Origin: Marthasterias glacialis
Taxonomy: Eukaryota > Echinodermata > Asteroidea > Forcipulatida > Asteriidae
NCBI GenBank assembly: GCA_911728455.2
Contig: OU452230.1
Coordinates: 5,495,512 to 5,559,511 of the forward strand
Reading direction: 5' to 3'
Length of the DNA stretch: 64,000 nucleotides
The translations under genes were made by a program, and so were the position numbers. The first letter of the stretch is position 1. Every line of letters starts with the position of its first letter. This document shows, piece after piece, positions 12,233 through 23,539 of the stretch. The notes under the pieces are model-generated. The model saw only the letters and a program-made list of their open reading frames with translations, did not search any database and was not told the origin of the DNA.

Positions 12233-15200
12233 TATAACCAAGACCCTTCGGAACCAAGACCCTTCGGAACATTTCGGAAATTTTTAGAAGTGGAGAGATT
12301 TCTCCTTTTTTGTCACGTGACCCTCGGGTGATACCGGACCCTAAAATTGACAGAGAATAGTCGGAGACTTTTGTGTATGATAACCAGACTACCATTTTGG
12401 GAGTCATATCTTCGTGTACACAATTATTGACTTCCAGAGTGGCGGACAGGGTAGGTGCCTGTAAGTGAGCTACGCGTCACCAAACCGTGGGCCACCAAAC
12501 CGGAGGTCACATTTATTAATTAATTATTTTTTTTAATCGGTTACAGCACGTCTCCTGGCTAATATCATCACGTGGCAACCTTGATAATTTATCCGTCAAA
12601 TGTAAACAACCAAACATGGGCCGTATCCGAGTTAATGGCTTCGGCCAGTGGATATGGCTGGACCTCCGAGTAGTCCTATTCCTCAAAGTTGTTGAAGTCA
12701 ATGGCCATAGCCGTAGCCGAACCCACTTGCTTAGGATGCAGCTCAATGCATACTGGGACTCGAGAAAATAGTCTGGTCCTTTATTGTAAAAAGCACTCAG
12801 TGGTCATTAATTGCACACATGTAACATGGCATAAAATGGCTCTGTATCAGCCCAAAGGACGAATTCAGCTGGATGTAGCATATCACGTAAAACAGCCGTT
12901 TGAAACTTGGTTGTCTGATTCATTGAGATTTTTCGTTGTTTGTGTGCTTAACAACCATTAAAATCTTTAACACGTTCAAAACAGATTGGCTCATGGGCCA
13001 TACTACTATAGGTTTTCCCGGCCAATTTAACAAAATTTTCATTCAATTTAGATCGAAGTTGAAATATCACGCAGATAGTAATTCAAAAATTAAAAAGAAT
13101 CATTCAATTTTATTATCCGAGCATTCTACCATCTCTTAGCTTCACTCGTTTTCATAAGAGGTGCATTCAAGTTAAAAATGTTGCAATGTTCATTAAATTT
13201 CGCCTGAAACAGTTGCAAGGGTTAGTTGTGCATTCATTTTCATCAATGGGCAAACATTTTCCATATTTTTTCAAGCATTTTCTTAAATGTATCTGCATGT
13301 CTTGTGAGCATGTGATGGAGGTGGCGCAGGAAAACGTTGGAGAAATTACCCAAGAGAAATGTGTCCGATGGTACAACTATTCCCAAACATATAATGTCCC
13401 AATGTCTAGCACGTAAAGAAATCGAAGGGTGAATTCAGCAAAAACGTATCCCCAAAACACCGCCCCAAAATGGAACGGTTAACAAAAAGAAAGAATAAAC
13501 ATATCTGCAGCAAGAGCATATCTTATAGAATTATGAAGAAATTGAGTTTAATCTGACATTACAATAGCCTTTGAGAAAAATCTGAACGTCAGACCCTTGT
13601 ATCTTTTTTTGTTGAAAGTTTTAAACAAATGTAATGATTAAATGAACAAAACAAATCATTAATCCTGTTAAGTTTTTATGCTTTGTGATCCAGGTTAATT
13701 ACTTTGTTACTTTCAAGTTTTCAACCAGTATATAATGAAAAAGGACCTTAGATGAAATTACAGACTATTTAAATTTGAATTATCACTTCATGAAAATGAC
13801 TGCCCATAAACGAATAAGAAAGGAAAAACACTGTCGCACATCTTGTGCGCTCCACCGCTCGCTAATTTGAATGCTATAAAAGTGAAAAGATTCGAAAAAC
13901 GTCATGCAATAATGCAAACATTTGAGATTTGAATGCATCAAAACGAAATAGAATGAACCTTAACGAAAACGAATGATAAAAACAAGGTCCCGGTTGCCCA
14001 CAAAATTAAATTGAATGCTCCAAAAAGGAAAAAGAAACCCTACTTTGCCCTGGTGCGTAAAAATCGAGTGAAATTGAATGCTTGAAAATGAAAATGAACG
14101 AAAACTTTTGGAAATTGACCGGGGAAACCTATTACACGGACCCATTTTTTGCCTAAAAACACTATGAGTATTTTGTTTCGATTTACCCACTTTTTCTTGT
14201 TAAATTAAATGAAATAAAGCTTAGAAATAAACGTTGGATTACCTACCGCTCATGACAAAGGCTGGCAGTGGGGGATCAGTGGTGCTTGATCAAATAAGAT
14301 CTTCCCATTTGCAGAGTCATTTCTGCTGTTGGAAATGACTGTGCAAATGGGAAGATCTTATTTGCAAAGGCTGGCAGTAGGAGATCCGTAGTGCTTGATC
14401 AAATAAGATCTTCCCATTTGCACAGTCATTTCAAACAGCAGAGGGCGCTATTTATATTAGTGGTTTATTTCAATTCGCAATTTTGTTTGCATTTCAAAAT
14501 TGAATCATTGAAAATCATTACGACAGTGGCAATTGTGGACTGCAGAAAGAAAAAGAAAGAAAGAAAAAAAAATACAAACGATCAGAAACCAACAACGCTT
14601 TAGTATGATTCCCTGAACAACGATTCCCTGACGACTCTTGTTAAAGATCTCCAAAAATTGACAGAGAATAGTCGGAGATTTTTGGGTCTGGTAACCAGAA
14701 TAACAGCACTTAACATGCGCCCACTGTCACTCAATCATCTCACACCCGATGGTTGAATCCGGGAAATGGCAAGTAAATTACGGTCCATGCATATTATGGC
14801 CATGGCGTGCACATTATACCGCCCTCTTTCGCTCACCAATAGCAGCATGCTTGTTTTCTGAGAAACCATAGAAATAGTGTTTTATTTACAATTTATTATG
14901 AGAATTGCTGAAAAACACAGCACAGAAATGTATGTATCATGGTACAGAACCAAAGACTCCGTAAGTAAATGCACAAAAGTAATCAATGAAGTACATTTAA
15001 ACTGATAGGCCTATTTAATACATAAACCAATAAGCAGAACAATGAGTAAAATCCCATTCATGGTGAAGCCACATAAATTACAAAGCAGTTAATTAAGGCA
15101 GTATTTAAGAAAACAGAGGCAAAGTTAAACGGTGTGACCCGGTAAAGAATGATATATTATGTTTTGCCGAGTACAATAAATACCTCAAGGAGGCTAATAG

Positions 15201-15328
15201 TATGTCCAGGCCCAGTAAGTTCACACATGGTTTAAGTGCAGACGTTAGGCTTAGCATCTCCAACAACAGCCTGCATCAGATCAGCCCACAGTTACAGGTA
15301 GGTTCTGGGATACTCAGCTCAGGAGCCA
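12233..15328. other. Intergenic stretch with small repeats, no gene recognised
   Basis: No conserved protein was seen. An 18-bp duplication, ACCAAGACCCTTCGGA, occurs at about 12238-12271. A shared motif, AAATTGACAGAGAATAGTCG, occurs near 12343 and again near 14654, marking another dispersed repeat. A GC-richer patch near 12610-12740 has the composition of the 38.1-38.6 kb repeat. The hairpin/direct-repeat array at 14255-14440 is listed separately. Confidence 0.45.
14255..14440. repeat. Direct repeat interleaved with a strong hairpin
   Basis: A block beginning CAAAGGCTGGCAGT and ending in AAATAAGATCTTCCCATTTG occurs twice in the same direction (about 14257-14322 and 14365-14432). Between them an inverted copy (GGAAATGACTGTGCAAATGG, about 14331-14364) pairs with either flanking block, giving a stem of about 33 bp with a short loop. 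This looks like the remains of nested or rearranged inverted-repeat elements. Confidence 0.75.
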
Positions 15329-15455
15329 GGGGTGAATTTCACAAAACTTAGTCCTAACTATGGACTAGTCCTAATTTGTTACTAGTCCTATATGACTAGT
15401 TTACTTGTCTTAACTCGAGATAAGGCTAGTCCTACCGCTTTATGAAATACACACC
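15329..15455. mobile_element. Short MITE-like element with GGGTGAATTTCAC / GAAATACACACC ends
   Basis: The left end GGGTGAATTTCACAAAACTT and the right end GCTTTATGAAATACACACC form an imperfect inverted repeat. The interior consists of short TAGTCCTA repeats in both orientations. It resembles other 'TTTCACAAAG/CTTTGTGAAA' elements in the window, such as 49423-49570. There is no coding capacity. Confidence 0.65.
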
Positions 15456-16029
15456 TGCGGTCCGGTCCAGCGGCACGGTCACTGTTGGCCACGATCCATC
15501 GGTAGAGAGGGAGGAAAAGTAGTCGGTGTAGCCGGCCGCACAACTGCTTGGACATTGACTGAGGACCACACAAAAGGCGGCCAAGCCTTTTAAAGGGTCA
15601 TACACTCGTGTGGCCATTGAAGCTTAGCATTCCCAAACTCAAAGGAATACTACGGGGAGGCAGATATGAGAATAATGTACTGAACTGTGTCCGTAACACG
15701 ATGGCTATTTCACGAGGCTTATACAATTACAGGTGTGACGTTCTTAGAAGTAGATTTACAAAAATGTTAATAAGCTCGACCCCATAATAGAAAAGAGCAA
15801 AATAATAACGTGTGAGAGGATAAACCCAAGTATAATGTTTTTTTTTATAGATTAAACTTCTTTGTAATTAACAATGGTTTAAAATAGTTTTATAACAGTA
15901 ATAAATATACTAATACCGGAGTCATATATAGCGCACGTATCTACCAACATAGGTACTCAAGGCGCTTACTCTATTATTTTTAAAAGGCAGGTTTTTGAGC
16001 TTTTTGAATTATGAAAGCCATTTAGGTAG

Positions 16030-16288
16030 CACCTTGTAATGGCTACAAGGAGTTGTGGCGCAATCTGCAGCCGATCAAACCAGGAACACTAAGTGCACTG
16101 GGTTCTTATATTATGTACATTACACAAGACATGGGACCTACGGCTTTACGTCCCTTTCTGAAGGACGGAGCAACAGTGGCCAAGTGTCTTGCTTAAGGAC
16201 TCAAGTGTCAAGACCGGGACTCGAACCAACGCTCTGCTGTTTGGAACACCAGAGCAGTCCAGTGCGCTTGACCGCTCGGCCACGACCG
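16030..16288 (-). mobile_element. tRNA-derived SINE, minus orientation
   Basis: Read on the minus strand it opens with a tRNA-like head of about 80 bp: A-box-like TGGCCGAGCGG near 16283-16273 and B-box GGTTCGAGTCC near 16227-16217, with spacing and a long variable arm like a tRNA-Leu or -Ser. The body contains the block GGGACGTAAAGCCGTAGGTCC, of a kind known from metazoan SINE central domains. It lies just downstream of the 3' end of transporter copy 1 and may have replaced its normal 3' region. Confidence 0.8.
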
Positions 16289-16462
16289 TTCCCTATGATT
16301 GCCTACTATTGCATTGGAGAAACAAAAAGAAAAAATATGCTTGTGTTAGCTTATCCAGAATAACAGTTTACTACATTGTTTGTCAATTATTTCTCCACTC
16401 TGTGATAAAAATTGAAAAAGTAGCCAAAAGGAAGGCAAATTTTACCCAAACATTCTCAGGCG

Positions 16463-18792
16463 CTATGAGTCAGGGTGACAGCACAGTCCCGTCAGTTTGG
16501 GACCCATCATCAGGATCACGGCTACAAGAGACAGCACTCCGTATGCCATAAAAACAACCTCGTAATCTTGAGTCGCATCTTCTATCCACCCTAAATGCAA
16601 TGCACAAATGGGAAAGAAAAACATAACATCTGGACACGGTTCCATTCCTGTAGTTGCAGGTGGGGGGTTTTCGTCAGTGTATCTACAAAATGAAGTTGTT
16701 TGCTTCCAATTTCTTACTCTTTACATTTCCAAGAAACTGCTTTACTTTATATTAACAAGTGAACCAAGTATAGACAGGGGTAAAATATCATTATTAATAT
16801 CTTTTATAGGAACTGAGCTTTGTGGTACTGCAACTGCTGTAAAACTTCTCGTTATTATAACATTTTGATGGATGGTAAAACCATTTACGTGTATTGTGCA
16901 GCACAAGCTCTACGATGTACATTCAAAGTACATATAACTTTAGATTCAACATAAAGTTTATTCACGTATTAAGAATATTAAAATACAAGACAAAACACAG
17001 AGCCTACCTGTAAAGTAGCCGCCAAATATTTGACCGGCTCCCAGGAAGACGTAAAGCCATCCGATTGCCGTCATTTCCCGTCCTGTAGCAATCTTGCGAA
17101 TGATGACGAAAGGCAAAGGATAGGTGAACCCAACAGCCAACCCAGTTATTGCGGCAAGAACAGACAACGCAAAGAAAGATGAGACGGCTAGGGGGTCAAT
17201 GAGACACGTCATCCCACAGACTAACGACGCAACGATGAATAAATTCACCGGTCTGATAAGGTTGTTATCAACCAACAAACCATTCATGAGCCGACCAACG
17301 AACGAACCTATCCCACCAAATGTTGATAAAAATGAGGACATTTGGGACCCATAACCAAGGGCTATGGCGTGCGGAACGAGAAATAAATGCCAACCGGCGT
17401 ACACTGCACCGGTGAAAAAGAACCCTGCCTGAAACACAGTGAACCATGGCTCGTCTACAAATAACGTCGTGTCAAATTTATCTTTCACTGTGGACAATAA
17501 TGTGTGCAAATGTTTCCAACAACGTCCCTCCGAGTCACCGGAATGTTTCTTTTCATTAGAATCATTTATCTCCTCTTCATCAGTAACTTCGTGATATCTC
17601 ATCTGTGAGACTGTTTGCTGTCTTTCTGCTAATGGTCTGAGAAGGGCACCAGAGACGCACAAGTTAAAGTTGACTGCACCAAGAAGACAGAGGGCGCCCC
17701 TCCATCCAAACATCTTTATTAACCATTCAGCAAAGGGCGGTAACAGTATCATGCCGACTGTCCCAGCTGCAAATGAAAGCCCATTTACGGTAGCAAAACT
17801 ATCCGGAAAATAGTCCATGATTGGTTTGAATGATGGCAGAAGAACCAAAGCTTTTCCGGTACCTTCGAGCACAGAAACAAAACTACATCAGGGTTTAGTC
17901 AATATGTCATGATTGGGAATCAGGACGTGGCCCCACGTGGAGATTTAATGTCGGGAACAAAGTACTCTAAGGCACAGCACAATTTGTGTGAAAGTGCTAC
18001 TGAAAAGCCAGTGGTAGGAAAAACCATTGCTTGCACGAGTTTGGGTGAGATTACATGAGTCATTACGTTTTTTTTGCAATGTTGTTTCAACCATTGGGTA
18101 GCTGAATTTCTTATAATATTTTTATTAGCCTTATTTCGGATTGCAGACTCGAAAAAGTAACGGAAATTTACAAGTTAGGTGCTTGAGTCACGAACTGTTT
18201 GTACTTTCAAAACTGTCATATTTTAAGCCCGCTGAAGTAGTCCGAGGTTATGAGCGCCTAAACATGCCCATGTTGTTTATGTGCCCGTAACAACTTGAAA
18301 TTCTGTTTAAAAATATTCCTTTTTCAGGTTCTTTTTGAAAGCCGAGGATCCAAATGGATACGTAATGTAAAGCGCATCGATGAGACTTTATTGTGAAATG
18401 CGCGTTAGTTATTATTATTATTATTAATTATTATTATTATTAATTATTATTATTATTAATTATTACTGTTACTGTTACTGTTACTGTTACTGTTACTGTT
18501 TGTTATTGTTATTGTTATTGTTATTGTTATTGTTATTGTTATTGTTATTGTTATTGTTATTGTTATTGTTATTGTTATTGTTTGTTATTGTTATTGTTAT
18601 TGTTATTGTTATTGTTATTGTTATTGTTATTGTTATTGTTATTGCTATTGTTATTGTTATTGTTATTGTTATTGTTATTGTTATTGTTATTGTTATTGTT
18701 ATTGTTATTGTTATTGTTATTGTTATTGTTATTGTTATTGTTATTGTTATTGTTATTGTTATTGTTATTGTTTGTTATTGTTATTGTTATTG

Positions 18793-18857
<65 letters not shown>

Positions 18858-20328
18858 GGGTCAGATCGCTCAAAATTATATTCAGGGTTCCTACAGAACG
18901 AAACCTTACTTGATAACGAGAACCACAGTGCAAGATGAAGGACGGACGATGACGTAGTTGCTCCAATAATTCCAATGGAAGTAACAGCGCCACCAATAAT
19001 TACAAGTTTCCTTGGCCCGTATGACGTCAGCGCACTGGCAACTGGAGCTGCGTATAATTAAAAAACAAAATGATTGAAATTTTAAATAGCTGTTTTCATG
19101 GACATAAGAAACTTAGCGGTAACTGGTACCTGTAGTTAATCAAAAATTAAGAATAAATTGTTTTCGGGATCCCGACATTATCTCACGTAAATCAGCCATG
19201 CATAAACGATTTGTATGTATCTTGTGCTTTGATTGTGGCATGTGCGAAGATGTTTGTAAGTTTTTTCGTTTTGAAACAGCATCATCTGTCTAAATTCGTG
19301 CGGAGAAAAATACTCCTTTCGCCGGAAATCAGGCCATTCAGTTTGAATATCCAAAACACACTGTCTGAAACAAACGGAACAGGTTGTCATCAAGAGACAT
19401 GTCCCGCAACCATTTGATGCCCGTGACCCGGTGCCCCCAATTTTAAATCTGGACCTTTGAAATAATGAAATTTAGACTGAGGTCTCTTGTTTAAAAGGAA
19501 AAATCAAACGGAAAGTACCTTTTTAATTTGCTAGAAGTGCCGAAAAAAGAACAAAAATGGTGCATCCCGTTTTGCCTCCATAATCATTTGTCGCTGGTTC
19601 CTCAAGAGCCACTGTGCAATATTTCTAACATTTTAGAACAGAAACAGAACGTCGAGATAGTTTGCCCAGTTTTCTTGTAAACTGTTGGGATAGTTCTAGC
19701 GTTAAAAAAATCGACAAGAATGTCACCACGAAGGCTAGATAAATGAAGTATATGAGTGATGACGTATGAAACCACACCGGCACCATCCTTCAAATATTTT
19801 TGCTGTGAATTTGATCAGGGCCTGTAGGTCTTACCAGTGAATTATTCAATTATGCAGGTAAAATTCTAAACTGATCCTCAAAATAATAATGTTGGCAGAA
19901 GACGAGCAAAGTATACTGTTCGAAACGTCGAGACCACACCGGCTCTTTTCAGAGCCACCACTCCTCACAAAAGAGATTTTTGTACCCGCAAATTTGACTA
20001 GTTTACTAGTTTTTAGTTTTCTATCCCCCACACCACGCAAAGCTTCAAACTTAAACATAATAATGTTGTGCTTGCAGCGTTGCGAGTGGTGCTGTAACCG
20101 AGTGAAATAATGATAAACGGTGAAATACTTACCCAACAAAGAGCAAATACTTCCGAAGAGAGCACAGGCAAGACCCACTGAAGCAACGGATGTCTGGAAG
20201 TCGTCCACGAAATAAGGAATAAAAACACCCAAGCTTTTTAACATACCCACAGTAAGGAAGGAGTTGGTTGACTTTGATAAGAGGATCATCCACTTCCACG
20301 ATGATTCCGAGCGGGTTTTGGGTGCCAT
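16463..20328 (-). CDS. MCT-like (SLC16/major facilitator) transporter, tandem copy 1
   Basis: Four exons: 20133-20328, 18910-19047, 17008-17862 and 16463-16590 (stop included), giving 438 residues. All junctions are GT-AG and all introns are phase 1. The product is predicted to be a 12-helix plasma-membrane carrier of the monocarboxylate-transporter family; the substrate is not predictable. Family marks: ESSWKW before helix 1, in the position of the DGGWGW motif; DYFPDSFATVNGLSFAAG at helix 5; a hydrophilic loop of about 55 residues between helices 6 and 7; and GSFVGRLMNGL at helix 8, keeping the conserved Arg but with Ser where MCT1 has the essential Asp. The KRR usually following YF in helix 4-5 is missing. 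Relative to copies 2 and 3 it ends two residues early (HPDS then stop), because homology stops exactly there. The conserved AATAAA at the stop is lost. The start ATG is shared by position with the other copies. Confidence 0.82.
18405..18857. repeat. Large composite microsatellite in intron 2 of copy 1
   Basis: ATT repeats are followed by TTACTG hexamers, then almost 290 bases of (TTATTG)n, then (TTA)n. It ends about 50 bases from the donor of exon 2 of the transporter (minus strand). The long poly-Leu and Val-Ile readings across it are artefacts. A different composite repeat sits at the same place in copy 2, and none is present in copy 3. Confidence 0.95.
19895..20056 (+). mobile_element. Retroposed repeat with a perfect histone-type 3' stem-loop
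   Basis: A 162-bp insertion in intron 1 of transporter copy 1, flanked by a 12-base direct repeat, ATAATAATGTTG (19883-19894 and 20057-20068). Copy 2 has an uninterrupted version of this site near 26200-26215. It contains GAAACGTCGAGACCACACC, then at 19941-19956 GGCTCTTTTCAGAGCC, followed by ACCACTC and a purine-rich CACAAAAGAGA. A six-base-pair stem with a UUUC loop and ACCA flank is the canonical metazoan histone mRNA 3' end, and the purine block sits where the histone downstream element would. The 3' end is CACGCAAAGCTTCAAAC, as at 7541. Confidence 0.8.
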
Positions 20329-22039
20329 TTTTGCAGAAGTACAATAATGCTCAACATTACCATCAAGCTGTAAAGACCACGGTAATGAACTATGCAGCAC
20401 TACACCGTGTTGTTTGGTATGCAGTGATACGGGTCACTTTGTAAACGTCAAGCAATGCTACTCCCAAGGTCATTATAACGTTACCTCTTGTCTACAGTAT
20501 ACAGCACATCACCCGTGTACCACTCATTGTATTATTATTAATGTTGTTGTGTTCAGTTATAGTTCTTTGAAAGTTGTATTTCATGTTCCTTCACTGCGCT
20601 CATACACATGGGAAAACAGTTCAATAACATTCAATAACACAATACAACAATGTTTGGGTTTCATCAGATTTTTTTTAAACTACTAAAGCATGGAATTGTG
20701 CCGGTGACAGGCCGATAATGAACCGATGCAAAGCTCTTGAGTTGAACTTGGGTGTTAGTACACCATTTTCATCATTGAAATGAATTTCTTGTGATTACTT
20801 CGAAAAAGATATATAGCGAGCAGCCGTTAGGTCCATTCTTTGTGTTGATTGAACGTTTTTGCCGCTTTTCTTTTAATTGTCGGTTTCTGTTAGTGCTGAT
20901 TTCTCTGCAATATGAACCCTTCTTCTTTCCTCTGATGACTACTTGGGTCTTCCTTTGTCCATTTGTTGGACTGTTGTCCAGGCAGCTAGTTTTATTTCCT
21001 TTTTACGTTACTGGATTGCATCTATGGCGTCTTGTAGTCTTGTATGTTACCCTTTTGGAGAAGGGCTACCTCTATTTTGTCGAGGGCGACTTATAAATGC
21101 CCGCAGAATTCGAACTGGGCAACATTGCCATGGTATCTTTAAGTCTATTGGTTCTAGCTTTATTTTTCTGTTCGCTCAGCTCAGATTCACTGCCCTGCAC
21201 TGTTTGCTTGCGTTTTCGATCTTAGCGAACTTAGTCTTTGAATTTACAGTGCTTAAGGGTTAAAGTTGTAATGATCGTCTTTCGTTTTTGGATGACATTT
21301 TCTTAACAAGAACATATGCTATGGTTTTATTGGGTAGAGCACATTTAGCGGCTTAAGCAACGGCTTGAGTAAGCTGAATTTGTTGTAACAACACTTCTTA
21401 TAGTTATACGGTCATGCGTGACTGCATTTTGTTTGATTGTGGCGCGCCCCACTCACGTGACCGATACGGCGGGAGGCCGCGCGTTTTATTAGACATCATT
21501 CATTGATTAAAACCCAATGTTTGTTTTTTGTATCTCCTTCTTTTTCTTCTTTTTGTCACTGAAATTTCCCCGAGAATATTCTGATACCTGCCCCGTCTGT
21601 CGAATGACTTCAATCTTGTTTGTGCATAATTATACTCACTGCATTTAGTCGATGACTTGATTACCCTGACGTCACGACCACTTCAGCAGGGTGTCAAATC
21701 ACTCTCATTTGTTTTGTTTTGTTCTGCTTTAGTTTTGTTTTCATTGAGGCGGTGGGGGGGGGGCGGTGTTTGGACAAGGAGATTGGGGGTGTAGATCCAG
21801 TTGTGACGTGTATGTGCTATCGGTACTGTTTTATTACACGGTTTTTGATAGTTGCAAAGTCCCTTCAGGGCCACCATATAAAAGTATTGCATCTACGAAG
21901 CCAACGAGGAATTCTTGGAGATGAGCTTCCCAGGAATTGTTAAAAGTGTTATAACAGTCTATGCTATTTTTGTAACAACAATTCTTAGCTAATTTGATAC
22001 GAATCTACGGCGTCGACGAAGCCTCAAACAATCCAGGCT
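20329..22039. other. Spacer between transporter copies 1 and 2
   Basis: Upstream of copy 1 and downstream of copy 2; no additional gene was recognised. From about 21690 to 22039 it is homologous to the spacer downstream of copy 3 (28800-29013), with shared words such as AAAGTATTGCATCT and GAGCTTC followed by GGAATTGTT, so the duplicated unit includes 3' flank. No promoter motif stands out. A G-run lies at about 21750-21763. Confidence 0.5.
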
Positions 22040-22637
22040 TTATTTCTTAGAGTCAGGGTGACAGCGCAATCCAGTCAGTTTGGGACCCATCATCAGGATC
22101 ACGGCTACAAGAGACAGCACTCCGTATGCCATAAAAACAACCTCGTAATCTTGAGTCGCATCTTCCATCCACCCTATTAATGTTGTGTACACATGGGAAG
22201 AAAAGATCTTATGATTAATGTTGTGCTATGTCATGTAGGCAGGGAAGGGGGAAAACTTAAAAGGCGAGTCGAACCGACTTAGGCCTACATCAGTTTGATT
22301 CCAGAGCAAGGAACCCCAAAATACTCAAGTCTGCGTTTTGGACAGCTCGTTCCCTTTTGTTGCATGGGTTGTTTTGGTCAGTGTATCTGTAAAATGAATT
22401 TGTTTGTTTCAAATTTCTTACTCTTTACATTTACAATGAACTGCTTCACTTTACATTGGTAAAGCGAAAGAAATATACACTGGGGGATTTTTTTTTTATA
22501 GGAAAAGAGCTTTGTGGTACTGCTGCTGTAAAACTTCTCGTTATTACAACATTTTAATGGATGATAAAGCCAATGACTCTTTTGTACAGCAAAGCACATT
22601 AAGCTTACATTCAACATAAAGTGTATCAACGTATAAA

Positions 22638-23539
22638 CCCTATCAGGACTGGGGGGAGGGGGCACAATGTGCCCCCTACCGATTTTGTCCTCGTAACTTT
22701 TTAATGCTTACTCCGATGACCGCGAAATTTTCTGACTTTTCCCAAAATATATCTAGAATCATATTGGCAAAAAGTCATTGATACCGGGGTTGCCATGGCA
22801 ATCATTTGTTTGACCTTGGGTCACACGATTTTTCTCTTTTTTAGTGATTTTTTTTATTTTTATTTTTTGAACATATTTTCCACTTATTTCTTTCTTTGTC
22901 AGAAAAGTGATAGTGATGAGTCATGTCAAAGTCTGAAATGGTTTTTGGAATTCAAAATGGCCGCCATTTTTGGCGGCCATCTTGTATTTTGCGTTTTCAG
23001 CCTGTAATTAGGGGGTCAAATTAAATCAAATTTGGTAACAAAAGAATATTTTCAACATGCTAGTTTCTTACTTTATCAAACCCAAAAATACTTTTATTTG
23101 TCAACCAAGCCTTATTATTTCTCCCTGGGCCCTTGGCGGCGGCCATTTTGATTTTAAGTGAAAAAAACGCAAACATTTTTTCCCCCAAATGGGATAAATT
23201 AATGGATTATAACGCCCCAAAGGTGACTCCAGTAACCAAAATAGGTTCAAATTACACTGATATTGTAAAAAATGTACAAGTTTGCAAAGTTTCAAAACAT
23301 TCGGACAAAAAATACAGAAGTTATGGGGAAAACACGATTTTTGACCAAAAAATGGCAAAAAACTGTTTAAAAAAGCCCTTTAGGGACGAATTTTTGAAAT
23401 GTTTGACGTCATCATGTAGCACTTGGTGAAATAAACATTTGTGGCAATTTTCATCAAAATCGGTCGAACACTTTGGAAAATACGGAGGGGGCACTATGTG
23501 CCCCTCCCCCTGGTCCCCGTTCATCCCGGTCCTGATAGG
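22638..23539. mobile_element. 902-bp non-autonomous DNA transposon in intron 3 of copy 2
   Basis: The ends form an inverted repeat, CCTATCAGGACTGGGGGGAG at the left and the complement of CCGGTCCTGATAGG at the right. GGGGGCAC(A/T)(A/T)TGTGCCCC palindromes lie just inside both ends. It is flanked by ATAAA (22633-22637 and 23540-23544). The same intron position in copies 1 and 3 has no such insert. The interior contains several ATGGCCGCCATTTT-type palindromes and no recognisable transposase. Confidence 0.82.

Noticed and set aside
15455..15617. Possible minus-strand first exon with signal-peptide-like start (MATRVYDPLKGLAAFCVVL)
   Set aside because: The apparent donor GTGTGT is the terminus of the MITE 15329-15455, other frames are equally open, and no downstream exon or family match was seen.
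16217..16288. A genuine tRNA-Leu/Ser gene
   Set aside because: A and B boxes are present, but the cloverleaf is imperfect and the sequence continues into a SINE body, so it is a SINE head.
16055..16363. Plus-strand open frames across 16.05-16.55 kb
   Set aside because: They cross a minus-oriented SINE and the antisense of transporter exon 4.
17840..17885. Alternative acceptor GTAG further upstream for transporter exon 3
   Set aside because: It would add about seven residues, and the number of intervening T residues differs between copies so the frame would not be conserved; the acceptor before GTACCGG keeps all copies aligned with the MCT family spacing.
18500..18938. Long poly-Leu / Val-Ile open frames
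   Set aside because: They are readings of the TTATTG and TTA microsatellite.
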